64,000 bases of DNA from Bryum argenteum. Taxonomy: Eukaryota; Streptophyta; Bryopsida; Bryales; Bryaceae. Under the pieces are notes generated by a model. The model did no database searches. It was given only the letters and a program-made list of their open reading frames with translations, and was not told where the DNA came from. The position numbers were made by a program, and so were the translations under genes. How positions within the stretch are numbered: the first letter of the stretch is position 1; every line of letters starts with the position of its first letter. Positions 48,780-59,128 of this stretch are shown here, piece after piece. The DNA lies in assembly GCA_037043015.1 (NCBI GenBank), contig CM073322.1, forward strand, positions 2,243,601-2,307,600. Reading direction: 5' to 3'.

Positions 48780-49722
48780 TGTACAGTCGGGTACAGAAAT
48801 AATTCGAACTGCATTTGAAGGCAGTTTTTGAAAAAACTTTGAAATGTGCCTGTATACTCAAAAATGATCGGAATTGCAATCCGTAAAAGGTATTGGAACC
48901 ACGTCAGAGTGTTTTACACTATCATTGCAAAAGATTGCTTTTTTTTTGTAAACTTGTTCAAAGAACTAAAGCTCTACATGTTCCATTTACAATTGACCAC
49001 TGTCGCTTTGTGCTTCAATTACAATGTTCATTTTCACTTGCAAAATTGATATGAGTGCCATAAGTTGTTATTTAGCTACTTGAGCTCATTTTTGAATGTT
49101 CAAAAATACTTGCTCCCTCTAAACTTTTGAGTTGGAGTAGTTTTGTGATAAGTTTCCAATCAACACTTAAGGTGTGAAATTGAACTTTGATTTAAACTCG
49201 GCGAGAATGCTAAAAGAATTTGAGTTTGGCAATGAGCTTATGAAAGTAATCACCCTAACTTTATCAAACCATCCTTTAAGTCCTTGTAGAACATTTCTAG
49301 TGGTGTGAATGGCTTCACAAAGTTTTGAGAAAAATTGACTATTCACAAGCACATTCTAAGACATTCCTCCTACCCAAGAAACAAACAAGGAACATATCAA
49401 TGATTCAATAGGCATGAGCTCAAGAATCTAAAGAACAACTTATGGCACTCATATCAATTTTGCAAGTGAAAATGAACATTGTAATTGAAACACAAAGCGA
49501 CAGTGGTCAATTGTGAATGGAACATGTAGAGCTTTAGTTCTTTGAACAATTTTACAAAAAAGAAACAATTTTATGCAATGATAGTGTAAAACACTCTGAC
49601 GTGATTCCAATGCCTTTTACGGTTTGCAATTCCGATCATTTTTAAGTATACAGGCACATTTCAAAGTTTTTTCAAAACTACCTTCAAATGCAATTCGAAT
49701 TATTTCTGTACCCGACTGTACA
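48780..49722. mobile_element. Foldback element with ~290-nt inverted arms
   Basis: Arms 48780-49069 and 49433-49722 are close inverted copies, starting TGTACAGTCGGGTACAGAAA and including ATAATTCGAA, GTGCCTGTATACT, TTTTACACTATCATTGCA, AAAGCTCTACATGTTCCATT and AAAATTGATATGAGTGCC. Weaker similarity continues inward past the listed arms. The loop of about 360 nt is non-coding. A transcript across it would form a long hairpin. Confidence 0.82.
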
Positions 49723-50144
49723 GTAAAAAAAGTCAATTACAAATGTAGGATTAGTGAAAAAAAATCAATGAAAAGCATTAAATTGCGATTGTGAAATGTC
49801 TTAATTTAACGAATATGGCCATAGTAGAGTCTAGTTGATGAGCATGACATGGGTACCGTATGTTGTCAAGCACTCATATTTGATATTAAAGTAAAGATAT
49901 GAGTGAGTATGTTACAGTAGGAGTCAGGGCTGTGGTCATGGTGATTGAATATTTCAAATGTGATTTTATCTTAGACCGACCTTCAGTTGCCTGACATGAA
50001 GGTGATTGATTTGTTTGAGTAATGAAGGTGAAGCTGGACTGGGTGTCAGGATTTCGGTGAACATTGGCTCAACATTTCTGCCCCTTACACTGATGTTGCA
50101 TCATTGGCTAAGTTGTATTCAAAGCTTGACCGATCCATATTCTC

Positions 50145-50514
50145 TTAACCCTTAAACGCCCAAGCAAGCCCGAGGGGCATGATTCCAACAGAATCTTCCC
50201 TGTAGCTCTCACTGTACTCAACATTTCACTCATATTTTGATGTCAAACTGGTCACCTTCTTCTGATGCATTCAAAAAGTGAAATTTCACAATTCAAATCA
50301 CAATTTGTATGAATGATTTTGTGCTTTGAAAGGATTGTGGTAGGTAGGTTGGGGTGGTACATAACCATGTAGGAGGTTGCAAGCTCATCATTGATTGGCC
50401 TATTCATGATGCCCAAGTTCAAAAAGTGCACTATTCATGATGCCCAAGTCCAAAAGATGTTGTGATCCAATTTTGGGCTGCCCGTTTCAGACCCCATGGG
50501 CGTTTAAGGGTTAA
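50145..50514 (+). mobile_element. TTAA-S element, intact copy A
   Basis: Left end TTAACCCTTAAACGCCC (50145), right end GGGCGTTTAAGGGTTAA (to 50514): perfect 17-bp inverted ends including the TTAA, 370 bp. The palindrome GCCCGAGGGGC starts 19 nt inside the left TTAA. Non-coding. Confidence 0.92.
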
Positions 50515-50880
50515 CCCTTAAGCGCCCAAGCAAGCCCGAGGGGCTTGATTCCAACAGAATCTTCTCTGTAGCTCTCATTGTACTCAACTTTTCACTGATA
50601 TTTTGATGTCAAACTGGTCACCATCTTATGATGCATTCAAAAAGTGAATTTTTACGATTCAAATCACAATTTGTATGAAGGATTTTGTGCTTTGAAAGGA
50701 TTGTGGTAGGTAGGTTGGGGTGGTACATAAGCTTGTAGGAGGTTGCAAGCTCATCATTGATTGGTCCATTCATGATGCCCAAGTTCAAAAAGTGCACTAT
50801 TCATGATGCCCAAGTCCAAAAGATGCTGTGATCCAATTTTGGGCTGCCCGTTGTAGACCCCAAGGGCGTTTAAGGGTTAA
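50511..50880 (+). mobile_element. TTAA-S element, intact copy B, in tandem with copy A
   Basis: Begins at the same TTAA (50511-50514) that ends copy A and finishes GGGCGTTTAAGGGTTAA at 50880. It has the same orientation and length as copy A with scattered substitutions (for example AAGCGCCC at the left end), so it is not a recent duplicate of copy A. Confidence 0.92.
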
Positions 50881-53800
50881 CACCCGAAGTCGAAATCACC
50901 CACATTGTGTTCGATTTGTTTAAAAAAATATGTTGTTTGTGTAAAATTTAAACTTTGACTTGATATTACTCAAGATCTGTACGGTGGAATTTTAATTTTA
51001 AAAAATCTGAGTGGACTTATGAGACTGTTATAAACAAGATCCTACGATTTGATTTTTAATATAAAAAAAATTTTGTTCACGGATTCTAGGTATAGTCGTC
51101 TTGGAGGTTAGTGTAGGGCTTATCCTTTAGAGATTAGTTTCATGAGTGATTTTTCAAAAGAAAGGTTCCCTTCAATCACAAAACATGTTTTGTCTTTGCA
51201 AGCTAATTGTTAAGGTTTCTTTTTTCTTTTTCTTTTTTTTTTCTTTTTTTTAATCAACTTTTTTTTACATTAGTAGAAGATTAATAATAATATTGAACAA
51301 CAATATAGTCTAGCTTCATTATTGCATCAACTTTGGTACCCGTAACATTTGTATTTATTGTTTTCAATTTAAAACTTGAAAATTTTACGGGGTCTTTTAG
51401 AAAGTGATTCTTCATTATTCACAGTTGGATTTCAATTGTATATGTTATAAGAAACAGTAACTCCACTTTAAACCTATTTTTTGTGGTAAAAGTTAGATTT
51501 TATGGTAGAGTATAATAATTGTTTTGAACATAGTGAAGAAGGTAGCCTTTATATGTTGGTCACGCCAAACTTGCTCAATCTAATTCTTAGCCTCTTCTAA
51601 CCATTGTGCTGTCATCTTCCATTGACATCTGCGTGGCGTCATAACTCCTAATCATTACAATATCTTGATCGATCCAAAATCAGATATGTGTTGTAGCCTT
51701 TAATGGTGTATGTCTCCATTGTACATGGGCATTCTATATCGCTTCTGATGGAAATCTATAATATGTCAAGTCGTGCTACTATTTGCACACGCCATCTTCT
51801 GGAAATCGTCCCAAGAAAGTGTTAGCTCTCATCTAATCCTGAGGAGTGGTGGATGTTAAGAACTTACGGTAATGCTTGATTCTAGAGAAGAAATCTCTTT
51901 TGGACATAGTGATTAGTCAATTGCAAGCGTTTTATTATTTTACATACACTCTATCATGTTGAACTCCCCTCCTATCACCCATTTGAAGTTTACAGGAAAT
52001 TAGTTCACTACAATTGCCATAATTTCTACTTCATCTTACGATGTATTGAAAATAAAAATACTAATGAAATTCAAATACCTACTCAGAAGGTCTTTCAAAA
52101 CAACCGATCTACAAGGTCACAAACTATTTGTTAGGCCAATATTAGGGAAGATAATCGAAAAGACAACAAGATAGCAATGCGACTCTTACCTCCACGCAAG
52201 ACATTAATATCAAGCTGATATCCTATGGTTGTGTCATGGCACCATGTGGTGACACCTCTCTATAGCTCGTTGCCTTTAGGTTGAGCAACATCTCACCTAA
52301 GCTTGTGTCCCTACAAGAAAATTAAATCCAACAAGTGTATAATCCTAATACATTGAGTGATTATACATTCTTCCAAAAATCTGCATACTCTCCACAACCT
52401 TGGAACAATATTTTTTGTCGTTCTCTAGCTATAGAAGGCCTAAGAACCTTTGTGTAAGTTGTGAAGAGACTTTATCTTTAGGAGAGTTTAGATACTTTGA
52501 CCTCAAAGTCCGTGTGAAATTAGTCGTCGCGATCTACTCTTTTGCATTACTTGTCGGCCCTAATCCGTTTCTTGAGTTCTCTTTTTTGGCGTGATGTTGC
52601 ATTTTGATTGTCAGGTAAGCATTTCATAATATTTATTTAAAAATAATGTTCTTGTAGCGTTACATGTGTTTCTATAGAAAATGTAGAATGTAAATTCACT
52701 ACAATTTTCACCTTAAAATGGTACGGATATCACATATCTTTTAAGACATAGTATCAAAAACATATGAAAATCAACGGAAAAATAAATAAATTAAAAATAT
52801 ACTTGAAAAAATTAAAATTTATATTATCATATAGCAGGAAGAACAAACATTGTGGTAATATATATTTTTTAACTGTAATATATTTATTCTTAAAATATTT
52901 TGTACAATAGACAGCTAACAAATCCATGGTTAGTAATATCACAAGCCTAAGAATTATTGTAATCCAAAAAAAAAAAAATTAAAAAAAAATTAAGTTTCAA
53001 TATTAATATAAGAATAACAAAGACATTTGCTTATGTACTAATGTAAAAAATGTCAATATGTAATAATCACATAGACAATATTGTTTATAATTTTATAATA
53101 AATAAATCAAATACTTTATGATAGAAGACAAATGTTTATTTATTATATTATATAATACTTATATACGTATACTATTTGTATTGAAAATTATTGGAAAATC
53201 TACCACTGTTTGGTTCGACATAAATTGGATGTATTTTCCTTTAATTTTTTGTACATCTATATTTTTTGATTTCTTAATCAAATAGGGCAATCGAAACCTG
53301 TAATGTATTAGATGCTTGTAATAGCATGCGTATGAATGTCATGAATGAAAGTCACTTCCTTTTGATACATCATTATTTTTTTTCATGAACTTCAATGTTT
53401 TTTTTCTTCAATTTTTATTTACTCTCTTCCGCCACTTTTTCCACTAAGTTTTTAATTTCATGCTTAGATAATACCTTGGTTCACATTATTTTGAAGGTCT
53501 CAATAATATTTAGCATTCCTATATGTACATCTTCGAAGCCAAATTTTTTCACTTGCTCCATGTTGAAGGTTTCATCCTCTCAAAACTTCTTTATGAATCG
53601 TAAACCACAGATAAAAACAACCCATGCAAAGAGTTTTTTCACAAATTGTTTATAGATTATGCAGTTATAAAAGAACATATTGACACTTCCATTGTGTCTT
53701 GTACTATCCTCTTAGTAAAATCATATAAAATCGATATTCTCAACATCTATTAACTTCTCAATAACTTCATAGGTTTCATCTTCCTTCATGACAATAGGGT

Positions 53801-54063
53801 GGCGTGGGTGAGTGAGAGTTATAGCTTTCACGCTTCCTTCACCAGCTTTCGTCATCGTTTCTTCTCTTATAAACTTTTTAGCTTCTAAGATCTCATTGCT
53901 TCGTCTCACCTGAGCCTCTTCAATCTTCATTCCTTGTGTTGATGCGATTTTTATAAAAAAAACAAAACTCTTCTCTTTGCCTTTCAGTACTCTCATAATC
54001 TTCAATGTATGCCCTTCATTGAAATTGCTCTACAATAGCTTTTTAAAAACTTGTGGCGTCAGC
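50881..54063. other. Very AT-rich intergenic, no gene recognised
   Basis: Low-complexity AT-rich DNA with poly-T and poly-A tracts (about 51226-51270, 52965-52995). A stretch at about 51540-51900 with more even composition could be decayed retroelement coding sequence on the minus strand, but the frames are broken and I cannot assign it. On the minus strand 54005-53721 is an open frame of 94 codons that continues, in frame, an open frame on the other side of the solo LTR at 54064. Confidence 0.4.
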
Positions 54064-54240
54064 TGTCACGGACATGACATACTGGGTATTATCTACACCC
54101 CATGAGTTTACCGTGATCAGCCCTACTTCTCAAAGACTTCCTAAATTTCGTAAATTTTGCAAGTTCAAGTTTTCTGGAAGGTTCTAGACCTTCCACTAGT
54201 TTCCGAAAGCTTCCTCAAGCTTCCGTATAGCTCTAGTAGT

Positions 54241-54363
54241 TTCCGGAAGCTTCCACAAGCTTCCAGATAGTTCTAGTAGTTTCCAGAAGCTTCTCTAAGC
54301 TTCCGGAAGGTCCCAAAAGGATCCAATTGTTTCCGGAAGGTTCCATAAACTTCCGGAAGGTTC
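54241..54363 (+). promoter_or_regulatory. Array of perfect heat-shock elements in the solo LTR
   Basis: Four perfect three-unit HSEs (TTCnnGAAnnTTC) lie at 54241-54253, 54281-54293, 54331-54343 and 54351-54363. Many partial TTCCGGAAG copies occur between about 54170 and 54445, often on a 10-bp period. HSF transcription factors bind such sites; the array ends about 100 nt upstream of the TATA box. This predicts heat-inducible LTR transcription. Confidence 0.8.
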
Positions 54364-54461
54364 CGCTTGACCTTCCTAGATTCCGGAAGCTCCCAAGAGT
54401 CTCCGGAAGGTTCCATAGGAGCTTCTAGGACCTTACTCCGGAAGTTTCTTCTAGCCTAGTG

Positions 54462-54470
54462 TATATAGAG
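54462..54470 (+). promoter_or_regulatory. TATA box of the solo LTR
   Basis: TATATAGAG in the context CTAGTGTATATAGAGAG, placed between the HSE array and a pyrimidine-rich stretch typical of an LTR R/U5 region. Confidence 0.6.
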
Positions 54471-54680
54471 AGTTGAAGGTCGTTGTTCTTCACTCTCTTC
54501 AACACCAGTTGTATCTATTCCTCCTCTTATCAATATTACTTCTTCTTGTCTTCCTTCCAGTATCATCTTGAGTCTTCTGTGAGCAATCCCCTCACTTCTA
54601 GTCTTTCTTGGTCTCCATTTGAGGTCTCCCCTCAATTCTCTGTCGAGTCTTGTCTTTGAGTTGCCGTCCGCAACATCAGC

Positions 54681-55530
54681 ATACCTTTCAGTAAGTCATT
54701 CTTAATTTTCATTTTGAAGTTTACATTACTAAAAATATTGCGAACACTTTTGCAAAATTTCCCAATAATTGTCACATCATCAAGAATAAGAATGAAATGC
54801 TTTAAGCCTTTCAACAAACTAACAGCATGCACTTCGGATTCTAAAAGATAAAATTTGATAATGCAGTTTCATATTCATTTTCTATCATCTTGTTTATCAC
54901 TTGGGCAAACAATGTAAATAGAATCTATAAAATCATCTCCTACAGTAATGTCTATGATATTTAATATTAATATGACTATTTACCTAACCTCATTATGCAT
55001 CAAAGTGTTTCTGAGTTTTACAAAATAGGTTACTACAAATTTTTTTAGAGATAAATATGTTTTTTTAATAATGATGATATTTTGAAGATCTAGGTTATAT
55101 AAAAGTATTACCTTCTCCCCATTCCATGTACTTGAGTATAAAATTTGGAGTGTTTTTAAAAAGACTATCATAACTGTCTTTGCTTCTTTGACATTTTTCT
55201 CGAAAATCCCTTAGTAACAAATGTTTTTTGATGGGTTTTTTGTAGGGTAGCTCATCAATTCCTTCTCTTTAAGCATATAATTTTGTCATTTTTTAAAGCC
55301 GGAGTATTGAAACACTTTTTTTTCTCGACAGTGGCAAAAACTGCCACAGTCAAACGGCAATCATTCGTAGCTCGCAAATCTTCTGCTTGTGAGACTTATA
55401 CCCAAAAACTATTTTATATTTCTTCAAAAATTTTATGGTACAAACATATTACGGTGTTTTTAACTAATTAAAGAAATCTTTGACTTTAACTAAGAATCAA
55501 TGACGAAAGGTACAAGTAAATAGTTGTCAC
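54681..55530. other. AT-rich, remnant open frame flanking the solo LTR
   Basis: Minus-strand frame 54832-54681 (HAVSLLKGLKHFILILDDV) runs into the LTR. With the LTR and one TCAGC removed, it continues in the same frame into 54005-53721, apart from one stop. The product is not recognised. The remainder is AT-rich with no gene. Confidence 0.45.
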
Positions 55531-55539
55531 TTTGCGGTT

Positions 55540-57086
55540 ATTTGTGACCGACTGTGTCCTAGAGGTGTACACTCCATGTTACGTCGGTGTGTCACGGATA
55601 ATGAAATTCCCGTCATCCTTTCTGCATGTCACGATAGTGCATATGGAAAACATTTTTCAGGAATGCTAACCGACCAAAAAGCGTTGGAAGCAAGGTTACT
55701 TTTGGCCAAACATGTTTCAAGATTGCCACACTTATGTTAAAAAGTGTGATGTTTGTGCACGGTAAATAAGAAATGATTTGCAAATAAATTTTCTTTTAAA
55801 TATATCGTTGTCACTAGTAGAAGAATAATGAAAATGAAAAATGGGGAATTGATTATATCAAGAAAATTCACCCTGGTTATTCTCGTGACATGCAACACAT
55901 TGCAGTAGTAACGGAGTATTCAGCGAAGTAGGCAGAGACAAAGGCAGTTAAAACTAATGATGCAAAACATGTTGTTAAGTTCTTTTTCAAACAAGTTATT
56001 ACGCGATTTCGTTATCTTAAGATTTTAACCCCTAAACGTCCCTAGTGTCGAAAAACGACATTTTGGATGAAGGGCAGGAACTTTGAAGAGCCATAACTTC
56101 TTCATCCGGACTCCGTTTTTGACGAAATCACTTGGGTTGGGTCCCAAATTAAGTCTAGTTTGTGTGGTATAAATTGCAGACCCATACAATGAAGTATGAA
56201 TTAATGGCATGCATTTTAGTGACAGCAGCTTTTGGTTTTGAGATTTCAAACATTGGGCATGTTTCACCATTGCAAGCCAATTATGCAAAACAAAAAATAG
56301 TTTTTCATGAATTTTTTTTACATAAGTATGATCTTTAGATGTATTCTAACAACTTTCTAGTTGCAAGTTTTTTGATCCAAATAACTTTGCTAGTGGATTT
56401 GCAATGATGTTTCTACAATGAAAAAAGTGAAAAAATAGATGATTTTTGAGGAGCTAGATCTCCTTCATCCACCGTTAGATTTCGACTTTATTCTATGGGA
56501 TAGATTCCAATCATAGTCTATTTTAAGTGGTAGAAACCTTAACCTTATTGAAGATGTATTGAAGATAGGGCATGGGTTTGAGTGCAAAGGGTCTTGTTTT
56601 GGACTATTTTTCCTTTGTAAATTTTGAGGCAGTTTTCACCATTGGAAGGCTACTATTTGAGCCAAGATATTTTTTTGATGAATTTTTTGGTACAAAAGTG
56701 TTTTTGAGATGAAGATGAACAACTTTCTAGTTGGTGATTTTTTGATTGCAAATTTCATGTTGGTAGTATTTTCACTTCAAAGTGGAAATGATGGTATTTT
56801 GTAGCCTGTTTTGCGCACTAATACGTTACGATCTCCCAATCTATGAGGTCCCATGAGTCAAGTTTTGGCCCACATGATCTACTACAAGTTTATTACAAGT
56901 TTGTACAATTAAGATCTGAATAGCTTATCTTTATTTTCATCCATATCACTTTTTTTGAAAATGAGTTTTTGGCTAAAAATACCCCAAGGACGTTTAGGGG
57001 TTAATTAGCGTTAGAATAAAAGATTTTTCTTGTAAAATGATTGAAGAGCTAACAACATGCGTTAACATCAACCATCGTAAAACGAC
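55540..57086 (+). pseudogene. Ty3/gypsy integrase remnant, split by a TTAA-L element
   Basis: The part at 55540-56024 encodes the integrase zinc-binding H2C2 region. It has the His part in SACHDSAYGKHFSG and the Cys part in KKCDVCAR, followed by the start of the DDE core (WGIDYIKKIHPGYS, VTEYSAK-stop-AETKAVKTNDAK). A frameshift lies between the His and Cys halves and there are at least two in-frame stops. After the inserted element the same frame resumes at 57005 (KMIEELTT, NINHRKTT). It ends at 57086, where an LTR-like sequence begins. It is a dead fragment of a Ty3/gypsy polyprotein; no LTRs belonging to it were identified. Confidence 0.85.
56025..57004 (+). mobile_element. TTAA-L element copy 3, inserted in the gypsy integrase remnant
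   Basis: Bounded by TTAA at 56025-56028 and 57001-57004; 980 bp. Left end TTAACCCCTAAACGTCC and right end GGACGTTTAGGGGTTAA are perfect 17-bp inverted ends. The palindrome TGTCGAAAAACGACA starts 17 nt inside the left TTAA. Removing the element and one TTAA rejoins the interrupted integrase frame (...AAGATTTTAATTAGCG...), which proves the TTAA target duplication. Confidence 0.93.
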
Positions 57087-58065
57087 TGTCACATCCCTTT
57101 TCCGAAGGATGTCCGAACACTGTGGTGAGCCAAGAGGACGTCGGGAGTGACACTCCGAACTTGACAAGGTGAGGTGACCAAGGAAGAACCCCAACAAATA
57201 GTAAGCAATAGCGTTGTACTCGGGAACAACTTGGTAGGGTGTCTTACATAATTGGAAACCTTGTTTAAGCACGCACCCATACATCCAAAAAACGCGCGAT
57301 TTGGAGTTGTGAGTTATGAGATATGGCTCTCTAAAGTCGGAGCGCGTTTGGGACACTCCGAGACTCGGGAGTGTTGCCTTTCGGGACTCAATTTGTCGTC
57401 CCTCGCGGATCGCGGCATGTTGCATGTCGTTGAAAAGCTATGGACAAGAGCTTTAGAAAATACTAAGACTCGTTGAGAACAAAGCAATGCTTTGGGAGAT
57501 ATGACTCTTCAAAGCATTGGGACTTCGGGACTGCTGTCTCCCGCGACTCCCGAATGTTCAGAGGAGCATAGCTCACACATGAAAGCTTCAATTCGGACAT
57601 GTAAAGAGTCGATCGACATCTTCTTGTCTCAAAGAGTAGATGTCGAAAATGGGCTCGCACGGCCCATTTGAGTAACTAAGTCACGAGTCAGCCTGAGAGG
57701 AAGTTACGGCCCGTTTTTAAGGCTAAGACAAAAACGGGTGGTCTTCCAAATAAAAAATGTGTCATGGAAAACACCTCAACACAAGGGGGGGAGGCATCAA
57801 AATACTCTAGAGGGTACTATGAGGAGGGGTGGTCTCCCTTCTCACTTGCACATGGTGCCATGAGGAGCCGGCGTGGCTATAAGGGGTGAGGCTTGGGATG
57901 AAGCCTCACTCCCGCATCTTTGGAAAAATGGAGGGCGCTTTGAAGCATGGGGTTTGGAAGCGCCCCTTTCCAAGTTGGTTCTCGTGATAAGTAGTGCCGG
58001 TTCCCGGTAGTGACCGGGTGTAGTCCGTGTATTTTGCTTAGTTCTGACCGGCATTTACAGAGTGT
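57087..58065 (+). mobile_element. Possible LTR fragment interrupting the gypsy remnant
   Basis: Starts TGTCACATCCC exactly where the integrase frame is lost, continues with even-composition non-coding sequence, and includes a TATA-like GGCTATAAGGGG (about 57871). It may end near CATTTACA (about 58058). No target duplication or partner LTR was found, so the right boundary and identity are weak. Confidence 0.35.
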
Positions 58066-59128
58066 TTGATAATTGCTACCAAATTGTGAGGAAAGTATGT
58101 CATATACTCAGGATTAGACGTCGCCATGCAACTAAAGCAATAGGTAGTTTTAGCACTTTATCTTGATCCACCTCAAGCTTGACGCCCCTCCAAGTAAATT
58201 GTAACTGCAGTAGATGAAATCCAAGTCCAGGCACGTTCTGTACAGAAAGCAACCTGAGTGGGTCCAAGTCCACCAATCTCCAACAACCCAATACTTTGAC
58301 CACCAGTAGGAAGGCATGAGGGACCGATTACAATGTCGTAGGAGTGGTTGATATCCATACCATTTGTACGTATATTCATAAGACAGAAACGTTCTCACTC
58401 AGCATCAGCCCCTTGAAACCATTTTACATAAAATGGATCACCACCTCCAGTACAAGAATTCGATTCCATGCAGTACAAGAACATGTGTAATGAACACCAA
58501 AACCGCAATGAAATCCCCCAAATTTCTTCGAGGATGGTTATGTAAGGGATGCTCAAATGCCTGACGCATCGAATTTGTGACATAGAAGGCTTTGTCCATA
58601 GAAAACTCATTTGGCGAATAAATAGGATGAATTCTATTTCTTCGAAACCAAGGTCACGAGCTTTGTCTCATCCCATGAAAAAGATAAGTATTATCATTCT
58701 CAACCAGCTCCGGGTTATGGTAACCGGCACCAACAGACAGGGAATTTACCAATAATCCTTGAGCATGATCATCAAAAAGGCTTGAACGCTCACCAATCGT
58801 GTGCCTAACCTGAGCCATGGGTAGAATACGCTTATCTGGTATGTGGGAAGGAGGAAGAAGTATATCCACTGATAGAACCCCAAAGAATGCACTGTCTTCC
58901 CTTTCATAATCACTTCCCCTACCGCTCCTTGAGTTTGTTGGAGCTAGAGCGTGGGAGAGGGATTTTCCTTGTTGGAGTTGCTGCGTGCTTGTTGCGTTTT
59001 TCTCAAGATCAACTACCGTAGGAATGTGTGCACAATTGCTATCGGAAGTTGATGTAGGTTTGTGTAGGAGATTGCTAGAAGTTGCTACGCAGATCACTAG
59101 AGGAAAATAGGGTCCTCGGACACTGTTT
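58066..59128. other. Unassigned region with minus-strand open frames
   Basis: Minus-strand frames of 147, 71, 82 and 68 codons lie end to end (58654-59097, 58395-58610, 58150-58398, 58173-58379) in several frames, with protein-like composition. This looks like a decayed gene or retroelement. I do not recognise the product and no splice chain links the frames convincingly. Confidence 0.35.

Larger units (their letters stand above)
54064..54675 (+). mobile_element. Solo LTR (612 bp) with 5-bp TCAGC duplication
   Basis: The segment starts TGTCACGGACATGAC and ends GCCGTCCGCAACA, so it has TG...CA termini. It is flanked on both sides by TCAGC (54059-54063 and 54676-54680), a 5-bp target duplication. 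Internally it is ordered like an LTR: an upstream region dense in TTCCGGAAG motifs, a TATA box (TATATAGAG at 54462-54470), then a pyrimidine-rich leader. No second LTR or internal domain is adjacent, so it is the product of LTR-LTR recombination. Confidence 0.88.

Noticed and set aside
54170-54445. CRISPR-like or satellite array
   Set aside because: The TTCCGGAAG repeats are short, irregular and lie inside an LTR upstream of a TATA box; they are heat-shock elements rather than spacer-repeat units.
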